Below, piece after piece: positions 9,742 to 20,319 of a stretch of DNA of 64,000 bases. The translations under genes and the position numbers were made by a program. The stretch is from Pseudomonas sp. (GTDB lineage Bacteria > Pseudomonadota > Gammaproteobacteria > Pseudomonadales > Pseudomonadaceae), in NCBI GenBank assembly GCA_022448005.1, contig JAKUTK010000001.1:37351-101350 (forward strand), in the 5' to 3' direction. Every line of letters starts with the position of its first letter. Position 1 is the first letter of the stretch. The notes below the pieces were generated by a model. It worked only from the letters and a program-made list of their open reading frames with translations. It did not search any database and was not told the DNA's origin.

Positions 9742-9780
9742 AAAAAAAGCCCCGCCAGCAAAAGCTGAGCGGGGCTTTTT
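9742..9780. terminator. Bidirectional rho-independent terminator
   Basis: Stem GCCCCGC / GCGGGGC, extended inside by CAGC/GCTG, flanked by an A run at 9742-9748 and a T run at 9776-9780. It ends metK on the plus strand and, read in reverse, the ABC exporter operon whose last stop is at 9789. Confidence 0.95.
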
Positions 9781-9788
9781 CATTCAGG

Positions 9789-10546
9789 CTAGTTCTTCAA
9801 CCGATAGCCCGTCTTAAAGATCCACCAGATCAACCCGAGGCACAGCGCCAGGAAGCCCAGCGTCATGGCCAGGCTGATGCCGACGTTGACGTCGGACACC
9901 CCGTAGAAGCTCCAGCGAAAGCCACTGATCAGGTACACCACCGGGTTGAACAGCGTGACCTTCTGCCAGAGCGGCGGAAGCATCTCGATGGAGTAGAAAC
10001 TGCCGCCCAGAAAAGCCAGCGGCATGACGATCAGCGATGGGACGATCTGCAGCTTTTCCCAACCGTCCGCCCAGATGCCGATGATGAAACCGAACAGGCA
10101 GAAGGTCACCGCCGTCAGCACTAGAAACAGCGCCATCACAAAGGGATGAGCGATCTCGTAATCGACGAACAAGCGCGCCGTGAGAAGGATCACCAGGCCG
10201 AGAATGATCGACTTGGTCGCTGCCGCACCGACATAGCCGATCACGATCTCCAGATACGAAACTGGCGCCGACAGCACTTCGTAGATCGTGCCGGAATAGC
10301 GCGGCATGTAGATGCCGAACGATGCGTTGGAAATGCTCTCGGTGAGCAGCGCCATCATGATCAGGCCGGGGATGATAAAGGCGCCGTAGGGAATGCCGTG
10401 CATCGCCTCCATGCGCGAACCGATGGCCGAACCGAAGACCACGAAATACAGCGATGTGGAAATAACCGGGGTGGCGATGCTTTGCAACAGCGTGCGCCAG
10501 GTGCGCGCCAGCTCGAACAGATAGATGGCGCGGATTGCATGGAAAT

Positions 10547-10550
<4 letters not shown>
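9789..10550 (-). CDS. ABC-2 type exporter permease (YadH-like)
   Basis: A 253-residue integral membrane protein with about six transmembrane segments and the ABC-2 permease pattern ([54 protein letters not shown]). It pairs with the ATPase encoded immediately upstream, overlapping it by four bases (ATGA), so the two form one exporter. Close relatives are E. coli YadH; the substrate of this group is not established. It converges on metK and shares its terminator. Confidence 0.92.
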
Positions 10551-11476
<926 letters not shown>

Positions 11477-11523
11477 AGATGAATCACTCCGCAAAACATT
11501 TGGCTGACGATTGTACGGCGCTG

Positions 11524-11543
11524 TTGATTAGCTCACTAATCAA
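11524..11543. promoter_or_regulatory. Perfect 20-bp palindrome between divergent genes
   Basis: TTGATTAG-CTCA-CTAATCAA, with exact 8-base arms. It lies in the 148-base region between the ABC exporter operon and the divergent ferric-reductase-like gene, so a dimeric regulator binding here could control either side. AT-rich dyads of this look are common for MarR-type proteins, but no regulator gene is adjacent. Confidence 0.55.
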
Positions 11544-11624
11544 TGCTGTTGATAACGATCATGCCCACAGCCGTATCGCAAGCGCATGCTGCTCATGCCG
11601 TCAGCACAACAGGAGGGGCCTTGT

Positions 11625-12958
11625 ATGCATCGGATCAGACTGGCCTTCGTCACGCTGTTCACAACCGTAACCGTTCTTTGGCTCACCACAGCTGGCGTCG
11701 TCCCAGTCGACTACTCCCGTTTCTGGCCGCTGCGCGCAGACATGGTTCATTACAGTGGCGCTCTTGCCATCACCGCCATGAGCGCGGCGATCTACCTGCC
11801 ATCCGCCCACAGCGGCTGGAGCGCCTGCTGGGCGGACTGGACAAGAACTACCGGTTGCATAAATGGCTTGGCCTCGCCGCCTTGGTGATATCGGCAGTGC
11901 ATTGGGGCTGGGCGCAAATTCCTAAATGGCTGGTGGATTTAGGCTGGCTCCAACCTCCAGCGCGACGCGGCGCGGGTCAGATCCAGGAAGGGCTGATCGG
12001 TTGGCTCCACCAGCAGCGCGGCTTTGCCGAGGATATCGGTGAGTGGGCGTTCTACCTGGCCGCGCTGCTAATCATCCTCGCGCTGCTCAAGCAGTTCCCC
12101 TATCGCTGGTTCTTCAAGACGCATCGCTGGCTTGGCCTGGTCTATCTAATGCTGGTAGCGCACAGCGTGATGCTGATGCCGCCGGTCTACTGGTCTTCAG
12201 TGTTGGGCGTCACCATGGCTTTGCTACTTGCCGCCGGCTCGTTCGCGGCGGGCGTCTCGTTGTTGCGTCGGGTAGGTCGCAGACATCAGGTGGTCGGCCA
12301 CATTGAAGAACTCACCTACCACGCCGACAACCGCGTTTTGCAGGTGCACATAATGTTGGACGGCGCCTGGCCGGGGCACACGCCGGGGCAGTTCGCCTTT
12401 GTCACATTTGACGAGACTGAAGGCCCGCACCCGTTCAGCCTATCGAGTGCCTGGCAGAACGACGGCCAGCTGTCGTTCTCGATAAAAGGCATCGGTGACT
12501 ACACCCGCACCCTGCCGCAAACATTGCACAGCGGCGATGCCGTCACGATAGAAGGCCCTTACGGCTGTTTTGATTTTCGCGGACGCGCACCAGCACAGAT
12601 CTGGATTGCCGGCGGCATTGGCATTGCGCCTTTCATCAGCCAACTGCAGGCGCTGGCGGCGGATAAAGAGCAACGCCACCAAGTCGATCTTTTCTACTGC
12701 ACCGGTGCACCGGACCAGGGCTTCATCGCGGGCCTGGAAGCGCTGGCGGAAGCAGCCCGCATACGCCTGCACGTCCTGACGACAGCCGAACAGGGCCGGC
12801 TTACGCCAGCACGGGTTCGCCAGCTGCTTCCTGACTGGCAAAACCGCGACGTCTGGTTCTGCGGGCCGGCCCGCTTCGGCAGCGAACTGCGTCATGACCT
12901 GACCGAGCACGGCCTGCCGGCCAGCGATTTCCATCAGGAACTGTTCAACATGCGCTAG
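11625..12958 (+). pseudogene. Ferric-reductase-like flavohaem oxidoreductase, single-base frameshift
   Basis: The real start is ATG 11625, eight bases after a perfect AGGAGG, opening a membrane protein (MHRIRLAFVTLFTTVTVLWL). That frame degrades after ...MSAAIYL near 11797, while the next frame carries the family continuation IRPQRLERLLGGLDKNYRLHKWLGL onwards. Restoring one base (CTG to CTGG at about 11798) joins them into 444 residues reading AIYLAIRPQRLE. The rest is normal: ferric-reductase transmembrane region with haem-ligand-type histidines (LHKWLG, AVHWGW, KTHRWLG, VAHSVM), an FAD-binding beta-barrel (HPFSLSSAW), and NAD-binding GGIGIAPFISQL and VWFCGPARFG, ending FHQELFNMR. Either a true inactivating mutation or a sequencing error. 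The long open frame from 11543 is not its true N-terminus. Confidence 0.85.
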
Positions 12959-13007
12959 CGCACGGCCGCAGCTGAGCATGGGGGGCAGAATGTGCCGACC
13001 TCAATGA

Positions 13008-14696
<1,689 letters not shown>

Positions 14697-14753
14697 CGGC
14701 ACTTCACCGCTCGCCTCCAGTCATATGACATCACAACAAAAAAGGACCTGTGC

Positions 14754-15134
14754 ATGACCGGCCGGCACAATCTCCTCGCTTTTATGCTGTTCTGCCTTTG
14801 CGTGAATCAGCCAGCGATGGCCGCCGCAGAGACGGATGCCACGTGCAGCGCTCAGCGCGAGCACATCAGCCAGCAGATAAAGGACGCCCGCCTGAAGGGC
14901 GACAGCGGTCAACGCGTTTTACTGGAAGCTCAGCTGCAAAACCTGACCGAGCGCTGCAGTGGTGTAGTCCCGCTGCAGCCCAACCACGCTGAAATCGAAC
15001 GCGCGATGCGCCTGGCGACGACGCGCGAAGCGCAGCTGCGCGAGGCGTTGGGAACGGGTGATCCGCAGGTAATCGAGGTGAGCAAGCGGCGCCTCGATCA
15101 GGCGCGCAAGCAATTGGAAGCGGCGAAACACTGA
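14754..15134 (+). CDS. DUF1090 periplasmic protein (YqjC-like)
   Basis: A 126-residue protein with a signal peptide (LLAFMLFCLCVNQPAMA-AAE), then a mostly helical, charged mature part. Two cysteines (ATCSAQ and TERCSG) about 40 residues apart bracket the first helical pair, and the C-terminus (EVSKRRLDQARKQLEAAKH) is a likely coiled coil. This matches DUF1090 proteins such as E. coli YqjC, whose function is unknown. AAAGGACC precedes the ATG. It follows ligB by 57 bases and converges on the cytochrome gene. Confidence 0.85.
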   Translation: MTGRHNLLAFMLFCLCVNQPAMAAAETDATCSAQREHISQQIKDARLKGDSGQRVLLEAQLQNLTERCSGVVPLQPNHAEIERAMRLATTREAQLREALGTGDPQVIEVSKRRLDQARKQLEAAKH

Positions 15135-15155
15135 CCGCGTTCCTCACCCGCATAA

Positions 15156-15605
15156 TCAATAGGCGCGAAATTCCTTGTGGCAGGCCTCGCATGCATCTTC
15201 GACCTGCTGAAATGCCGGCGCGACACTTTCCGCAGTCACCGCCGACCCTGTGGTTGCTGCCACGAGCGCGGCAGTACGGGCCTCGAGTTCACGAGCCATC
15301 TGCTTGAACCGTGCCTGCTGTTGCCAGACGTCGTCACGGGCATCGCTCTGCGCTTCCTTGACCTCTGGGTAGTACTGCCAAGGCTGGCGGGACAACTGAT
15401 CAAGCTTCACCGCTCCGCTGGTGAAGCCTTCCGGGTCGAACGGCAGGCGACCGCGCAGCATGCCGCCCAGGTCTTCCTTGACGTCGAGCATCTGCTGATA
15501 GATGGCCTTGCGCTTGCCGAGAGGAGAATCCGGATCGATGCGATCACAGCCAGCCAACAGCGCCAACACGGTGACCAGCGACACACTCAACGGCAACAAC
15601 TTCAT
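15156..15605 (-). CDS. Cytochrome c'-type lipoprotein
   Basis: A 149-residue protein with a lipoprotein signal (LALLAGC) and a single C-terminal haem-attachment site, CEACHKEFRAY, ending the last helix, which is the cytochrome c' layout of a four-helix bundle. Family members bind NO or CO at a five-coordinate haem, and some protect denitrifiers from nitrosative stress. Membrane anchoring through a lipid is less usual than the soluble periplasmic form. Helices are rich in Gln/Arg/Glu (AREL-EARTAAL). It stands alone, tail to tail with the DUF1090 gene, so partners are not evident. Cytochrome c-556-like electron carrier is the alternative. Confidence 0.88.
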   Translation of the reverse strand: MKLLPLSVSLVTVLALLAGCDRIDPDSPLGKRKAIYQQMLDVKEDLGGMLRGRLPFDPEGFTSGAVKLDQLSRQPWQYYPEVKEAQSDARDDVWQQQARFKQMARELEARTAALVAATTGSAVTAESVAPAFQQVEDACEACHKEFRAY

Positions 15606-15677
15606 GGTTCGACTACTCGCAAATACAACGGCCGGCGATTATCGCCCCTGCCAGCCGTATCACCAAACCTCATCCGC

Positions 15678-16112
15678 CTACTGCGACCATTCACCACCCG
15701 CACTTTCACAGTCGATCTTGGCCTGAGCGTGATCGGTTGCCTTGTAGTAGTAGGTGATGATGCGCGCCTGCTCGGGCACCGTGGTGGGCGCGGGCGTGCT
15801 GGTCGCCTGGCTACCGGTGGCACGTTCGTTGGCCAAGGTTGCGGGCGTCAACGCAGCCGTACAAACGCCGAAATGACCGGATGGGCAACTGTCGAGGATC
15901 TCCCGGCGAGAGTTCTTCACCGCCTCGTTGTTTTGACAGACCCAGTCGATGTTGTTGTCGCCCATGCCCTCGTAGCGAAAGCACTTCTCGGTCACCACCG
16001 GCGGCGGCACTGCGCCGGACGTTTCAGCACTGACATAGCAGGAATTGGCGGCAGCCGGCAGGCTCAACCCGGCTGTAATGACTAGCAGAACAGAACGAAA
16101 CAAGAGGTTCAT
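15678..16112 (-). CDS. Secreted hypothetical protein, 144 aa
   Basis: Not recognised. A clear signal peptide (MNLLFRSVLLVITAGLSLPAAA) precedes a Cys-rich mature part: SCYVS, KCFRY, WVCQN, DSCPS, GVCTA and DCESAGGEW, six cysteines that could form three disulphides. A Thr/Pro/Ala-rich linker (ATSTPAPTTVPEQ) separates these from the C-terminal segment IITYYYKATDHAQAKIDCESAGG, whose last part resembles short Cys-Gly-Trp repeats of exported proteins. CAGGAG before the ATG is a strong ribosome site. It is 72 bases upstream of the cytochrome c' gene on the same strand. Confidence 0.75.
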   Translation of the reverse strand: MNLLFRSVLLVITAGLSLPAAANSCYVSAETSGAVPPPVVTEKCFRYEGMGDNNIDWVCQNNEAVKNSRREILDSCPSGHFGVCTAALTPATLANERATGSQATSTPAPTTVPEQARIITYYYKATDHAQAKIDCESAGGEWSQ

Positions 16113-16283
16113 GTTGGCAGCTCCTGAGGGTCACTCGCCCGGCGAGGTTCACCGAACCTTAGGGTTCGACCGCTCAGTCGTTGACCGAGTTCGCGATTCG
16201 CCAAGCGCACAATCCGCCCGGCACCATTTGCGTCCTCATCTAGTCCACTCTTTGCAGCCTATGGACGCTGACCTGAGGACCCC

Positions 16284-17534
16284 ATGCTAGAACTTTCGGC
16301 CATTTTCATCAGCCTCACGGCACTGCTCGCCTACCTCAACTACCGTTTCATCGGTTTGCCACCCACCATCGGCGTAATGGCCACAGCGCTGGTGTTCTCA
16401 CTGCTGCTGCATGGGCTGACCATGCTCGGCCTGCCCCTGCTGGAGGCTCAGATCGAGGCGTTGGTCGGGCGAATCGACTTCAATCACCTGTTGATGGACG
16501 GAATGTTGTCGTTTCTGCTGTTTGCCGGTGCGCTGCACATCAACCTGGCCGATCTGCGCGCCCGCCGCTGGGCGATCGGTCTACTGGCTACGGTCGGGGT
16601 ACTGTTTTCCACAGCCGTGATCGGTTTGGGCAGTTGGTGGATCCTCGACCTCTTTGGGCTCCAGCCGCCGCTGCTCTACTGCCTGCTGTTCGGCGCGCTT
16701 ATTTCGCCAACCGACCCCATCGCCGTGCTCGGCATCATGCGTTCGGCCGGCGCGCCAAAAGCACTGGAGACCACTATCGTCGGCGAGTCGCTGTTCAACG
16801 ACGGGGTCGCAGTCGTGGTGTTCACCGTGCTGTTGGGCGTGCTCGCCCGCGGCGAAGCGCCAGGCGCGGGGGAAGCCATATGGTTGTTCGTCGAGGAAGC
16901 CGGAGGGGGCATCTTGCTCGGCGCTCTGCTTGGCGCATTGACCTTTGCCCTGCTCAAGAGCATCGACCAATACCAGGTGGAGGTCTTGCTGACCCTCGCG
17001 CTGGTACTGGGCGGCTACACCCTGGCCACGCACCTGCACGTCTCCGGCCCCATCGCCATGGTGGTGGCCGGACTGATCATCGGTAACCAGGGGCGCCGGC
17101 ATGCCATGTCGGATCACACCCGGGCCAACCTCGATAACTTCTGGGAGCTACTCGACGAGATTCTCAACGCAGTGCTCTTCGTGCTGATCGGCATGGAGTT
17201 GGTGCTACTGCCATTCAGCGCGCAGTACCTGCTGATTGCGCTGTGCGTCACCCTCCTCATCCTTGGCACCCGCCTGGTGGCAGTCGGTCCGGCAGCCTTT
17301 CTGTTGCGCAAAATGGGCCGCGCACTGCCCAACGGCACCGTGCGCATCCTCACCTGGGGCGGGCTGCGAGGCGGCATTTCTGTAGCGTTGGTGCTGGCGC
17401 TGCCAGCCAGCGACGAGCGCAATCTGCTGCTGAACATCACCTATCTGGTGGTGCTGTTCTCGATCCTGGTCCAGGGACTGAGCATTGGCAGACTGGTTCG
17501 GCGGATCTGCACGCGCGACAGCCGCATCCATTAA
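16284..17534 (+). CDS. Na+/H+ antiporter, CPA1 (NhaP) family
   Basis: A 416-residue inner-membrane protein with about twelve hydrophobic segments. The ion-binding signatures of the cation:proton antiporter-1 group are visible: LISPTDPIAVLG in helix 5 and ESLFNDGVAVVVF in helix 6, plus VSGPIAMVVAGLIIGN and RILTWGGLRGGISVALVLALP. It exchanges sodium or another monovalent cation for protons to control pH and salt. GAGGACC precedes the ATG. The C-terminus is short, without the large cytoplasmic domain of eukaryotic NHEs. It is a single gene upstream of the ahcY promoter. Confidence 0.93.
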   Translation: MLELSAIFISLTALLAYLNYRFIGLPPTIGVMATALVFSLLLHGLTMLGLPLLEAQIEALVGRIDFNHLLMDGMLSFLLFAGALHINLADLRARRWAIGLLATVGVLFSTAVIGLGSWWILDLFGLQPPLLYCLLFGALISPTDPIAVLGIMRSAGAPKALETTIVGESLFNDGVAVVVFTVLLGVLARGEAPGAGEAIWLFVEEAGGGILLGALLGALTFALLKSIDQYQVEVLLTLALVLGGYTLATHLHVSGPIAMVVAGLIIGNQGRRHAMSDHTRANLDNFWELLDEILNAVLFVLIGMELVLLPFSAQYLLIALCVTLLILGTRLVAVGPAAFLLRKMGRALPNGTVRILTWGGLRGGISVALVLALPASDERNLLLNITYLVVLFSILVQGLSIGRLVRRICTRDSRIH

Positions 17535-17557
17535 TGACCGAGAGCACTGCGCCGGGC

Positions 17558-17586
17558 TTGGGATTGCTCGCAGTCAAGGCTATAAT
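17558..17586 (+). promoter_or_regulatory. Sigma-70-type promoter of ahcY
   Basis: TTGGGA, 17-base spacer, perfect TATAAT. Transcription would begin near 17593, about 40 bases before the SAH riboswitch, which fits a riboswitch-controlled leader. Confidence 0.7.
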
Positions 17587-17630
17587 CGCCGGGCTTCACA
17601 CCGCCGGCACCGTTCGGCCGTGCCCGCCAC

Positions 17631-17716
17631 CTGTCCGAGGGGCGCTGCAGCAGGCTTACCATTCAGGGGTCTGTCAGGCTCGGACAGGGCGTTAACCATA
17701 CGCATCAACGGCGCCC
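17631..17716 (+). ncRNA. SAH riboswitch
   Basis: The leader matches the S-adenosylhomocysteine aptamer. A nine-base P1 helix pairs CTGTCCGAG (17631-17639) with CTCGGACAG (17679-17687); the conserved GAGGGGCGCTGC follows the left strand; and GGGCGC (17640-17645) pairs with GCGCCC (17711-17716) as the pseudoknot. In other proteobacteria SAH binding turns on ahcY expression. The pseudoknot ends 30 bases before the ahcY ATG, and GAATGGAGAA with the ribosome site follows, so control of translation initiation is plausible. Confidence 0.93.
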
Positions 17717-17746
17717 ATTCGCACAAAACGAATGGAGAACTCTTCA

Positions 17747-19156
17747 ATGAGCGCTGTCATGACGCCTGCAGGTTTCAACGATTTCAAGGTCGCCGACATT
17801 TCCCTGGCCGATTGGGGTCGTCGCGAGATCATCATCGCCGAATCCGAGATGCCCGCCCTGATGGGGCTGCGCGCCAAGTACGCCGGCGAGCTACCGCTCA
17901 AGGGCGCAAAGATCCTCGGCTGCATCCACATGACCATCCAGACCGCCGTGCTGATCGAGACGCTGACCGCCCTCGGCGCCGAAGTACGCTGGTCCAGCTG
18001 TAACATCTTCTCCACTCAGGATCAGGCCGCTGCAGCCATCGCCGCGGCGGGCATCCCGGTGTTCGCCTGGAAAGGCGAAACCGAGGAAGAGTACGAGTGG
18101 TGCATCGAGCAGACCATCCTCAAGGACGGCCAGCCGTGGGACGCCAACATGATCCTTGATGACGGCGGCGACCTGACTCAGATCCTCCACGACAAGTACC
18201 CGCAGGTGCTGGAGCGCGTCCATGGCGTCACCGAAGAAACCACCACCGGCGTGCATCGCCTGCAGGACATGCTTAAGAAAGGCACCCTGAAGATCCCGGC
18301 GATCAACGTCAACGACTCGGTCACTAAGAGCAAGAACGACAACAAGTACGGCTGCCGCCACAGCCTGAACGATGCCATCAAGCGCGCCACTGACCACCTG
18401 CTGTCCGGCAAGCAGGCGCTGGTGATTGGCTACGGCGACGTAGGCAAGGGCTCGGCTCAGTCGCTGCGTCAGGAAGGCATGATCGTCAAGGTTTCGGAAG
18501 TCGACCCGATCTGCGCCATGCAGGCCTGCATGGACGGCTTCGAACTGGTCTCCCCGTACAAGGACGGTCTGAACGACGGTACCGATGCCTGCATCGACAC
18601 TGCACTGCTGGGCAAGATCGACCTGATCGTCACCACCACCGGCAACGCCAACGTGTGTGACGCCGGCATGCTCAAAGCGCTGAAGAAGCGCGCCGTAGTC
18701 TGCAACATCGGCCATTTCGATAACGAAATCGACACAGCCTTTACCCGCAAGAACTGGGCGTGGGAAGAGGTCAAGCCGCAGGTGCACAAGATTCACCGCA
18801 CCGGCCCGGGCAGCTTCGATGCGCAGAACGACGATTACCTGATCCTGTTGGCCGAAGGCCGCCTGGTGAACCTGGGTAACGCCACCGGTCACCCGAGCCG
18901 GATCATGGATGGCTCGTTCGCCAATCAGGTGCTCGCGCAGATCCACCTGTTCAACGAGAAGTTTGCCGACCTACCGGTCACTGAAAAGACCGCCAACGTC
19001 ACCGTCATGGTGCTGCCGAAGAAGCTCGACGAGGAAGTCGCAGCGGAAATGGTCAAGGGCTTCGGCGGTGTCATTACTCGCCTGACGCCGAGTCAGGCCG
19101 AGTACATCGGCGTTGAAGTCGAAGGCCCGTTCAAGCCGGATAGCTACCGCTACTAA
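17747..19156 (+). CDS. ahcY: Adenosylhomocysteinase
   Basis: Hydrolyses S-adenosylhomocysteine to adenosine and homocysteine, relieving methyltransferase inhibition. The 469-residue protein matches the Pseudomonas SahH length and sequence: substrate domain [14 protein letters not shown], the NAD motif [39 protein letters not shown], and the C-terminal FKPDSYRY that reaches into the neighbouring subunit's NAD site. ATG 17747 is chosen because GGAG lies nine bases upstream; an in-frame ATG at 17732 would overlap that site. Controlled by the riboswitch just upstream; metF follows after 77 bases, so homocysteine formation and methyl-THF supply are linked. Confidence 0.98.
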   Translation: MSAVMTPAGFNDFKVADISLADWGRREIIIAESEMPALMGLRAKYAGELPLKGAKILGCIHMTIQTAVLIETLTALGAEVRWSSCNIFSTQDQAAAAIAAAGIPVFAWKGETEEEYEWCIEQTILKDGQPWDANMILDDGGDLTQILHDKYPQVLERVHGVTEETTTGVHRLQDMLKKGTLKIPAINVNDSVTKSKNDNKYGCRHSLNDAIKRATDHLLSGKQALVIGYGDVGKGSAQSLRQEGMIVKVSEVDPICAMQACMDGFELVSPYKDGLNDGTDACIDTALLGKIDLIVTTTGNANVCDAGMLKALKKRAVVCNIGHFDNEIDTAFTRKNWAWEEVKPQVHKIHRTGPGSFDAQNDDYLILLAEGRLVNLGNATGHPSRIMDGSFANQVLAQIHLFNEKFADLPVTEKTANVTVMVLPKKLDEEVAAEMVKGFGGVITRLTPSQAEYIGVEVEGPFKPDSYRY

Positions 19157-19166
19157 TCGAGGCCAT

Positions 19167-19212
19167 GCCGCATCGGCACTCTGGCGACCATTTCGTCCGA
19201 GTGCGATGCGGC
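19167..19212 (+). promoter_or_regulatory. Long hairpin in the ahcY-metF gap
   Basis: GCCGCATCGGCACTC pairs with GAGTGCGATGCGGC (one bulged base), with a 17-base loop, filling most of the gap. There is no T run after it, so it is more likely an mRNA processing or stability element, or an attenuator, than a full terminator. Confidence 0.6.
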
Positions 19213-19233
19213 TGATTGCCGAAAGGAATTGTC

Positions 19234-20085
19234 ATGTCACACACACGTAGCCATAGCTTCAGCTTCGAGTTCTTTCCGACCAAGACCGACGCCGGGCACG
19301 AAAAACTCCTGGCCACTGCCAGGTGCCTGGCCGAATACAAACCGGACTTCTTCTCCTGCACCTACGGTGCCGGCGGCTCGACACGCGATCGCACCTTGAA
19401 CACGGTGATGCAGCTGGACGGCGAGGTTAAAGTGTCCACGGCGCCGCACCTATCCTGCGTTGGCGGTAGCAAGCAGGAGCTGCGCGAGCTGCTCAACCTG
19501 TACAAGGACGCCGGCATCAAACGCATTGTCGCCCTGCGCGGTGATCTGCCGTCGGGCATGGGCATGGCCAGCGGTGAGCTGCGCTATGCCAATGAGCTGG
19601 TGGAATTCATTCGCGCCGAAACCGGCGACCACTTCCACATCGAAATCGCGGCCTATCCGGAAATGCATCCGCAAGCACGCAATTTCGAGGATGACCTGGC
19701 CAATTTCGTGCGCAAGGCCAAGGCCGGCGCCGACAGCGCCATCACCCAGTATTTCTTCAACGCCGATTGCTACTTCTACTTCGTCGAGCGCGTGCGCAAG
19801 ATGGGCGTCGAAACGCCGATCGTGCCGGGCATCATGCCGATCACCAACTACAGCAAGCTGGCGCGCTTCTCAGATGCCTGCGGTGCGGAGATTCCACGCT
19901 GGGTGCGCAAGCAGCTGGAAGCCTACGGTGACGACATGGAGAGCATCCAGACCTTCGGCGCGCAGGTCATTACCGAGATGTGCGAGAAGCTGCTCGCCGG
20001 CGGTGCGCCGGGGTTGCACTTCTACACCCTGAACCAAGCCGAGCCGAGCCTGGCAATCTGGGACAATCTCAAGCTGGGCCGCTGA
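19234..20085 (+). CDS. metF: 5,10-Methylenetetrahydrofolate reductase
   Basis: FAD enzyme that makes 5-methyl-THF, the methyl donor for homocysteine remethylation. The 283-residue barrel shows the N-terminal FSFEFFPTKT, TYGAGGSTRDRT, VALRGDLP, and the flavin-binding ITQYFFN and PGIMPITNYSKLARF motifs. The frame opens six codons earlier, but ATG 19234 follows AAAGGAA and gives the family N-terminus. It is downstream of ahcY, as in other pseudomonads, and is followed by a strong hairpin. Confidence 0.97.
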   Translation: MSHTRSHSFSFEFFPTKTDAGHEKLLATARCLAEYKPDFFSCTYGAGGSTRDRTLNTVMQLDGEVKVSTAPHLSCVGGSKQELRELLNLYKDAGIKRIVALRGDLPSGMGMASGELRYANELVEFIRAETGDHFHIEIAAYPEMHPQARNFEDDLANFVRKAKAGADSAITQYFFNADCYFYFVERVRKMGVETPIVPGIMPITNYSKLARFSDACGAEIPRWVRKQLEAYGDDMESIQTFGAQVITEMCEKLLAGGAPGLHFYTLNQAEPSLAIWDNLKLGR

Positions 20086-20091
20086 CGCAAC

Positions 20092-20122
20092 GACCAGCTC
20101 CCTGAAAAACAGGGAGCTGGTC
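20092..20122 (+). terminator. Hairpin terminator after metF
   Basis: Perfect 13-base stem GACCAGCTCCCTG / CAGGGAGCTGGTC around a five-base A loop. The stem is strong, but the following bases (AATGAACC) lack a T run, so it may act as a processing or rho-assisted end. Confidence 0.6.
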
Positions 20123-20319
20123 AATGAACCTGCGAACTGCCACACTGTCCTACCAATGCGGTGATAACAGGCTCTGTTATACTCCGCGCTTCCGCCAGGC
20201 TTACGCCCGGATGTCGTCATCGTTGAGATGCGGCAGGACCGGACGGGATCGCACGCCAGTCGCGATTCGAGCCAGGCATGACCATCCAGGGCTTCGCCCT
20301 ATACGAGACAGGATTACTC
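20123..20319 (+). promoter_or_regulatory. Upstream region and long 5' leader of the helicase gene
   Basis: A possible -10 box TATACT (20178-20183) gives a leader of about 130 bases; no convincing -35 box is placed 16-18 bases before it. The leader is GC-rich with several short inverted segments, and an in-frame ATG at 20278 has no good ribosome site. Long leaders are known for cold-shock RNA helicases, but I see no named motif here. Confidence 0.35.

Noticed and set aside
11543..11800. N-terminal part of the long open frame before the reductase
   Set aside because: Arg/His-rich sequence with no membrane segment; the true N-terminus is in the frame starting at 11625 with a perfect ribosome site.
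16113..16283. Gap between the secreted hypothetical protein and the antiporter
   Set aside because: Short repeated GGTTC/GAACC segments are present but form no consistent hairpin or known site; a plus-strand frame here is a chance opening.
17891..18946. 351-codon minus-strand frame across ahcY
   Set aside because: Antisense shadow of a highly conserved gene, with codon pattern set by the real frame.
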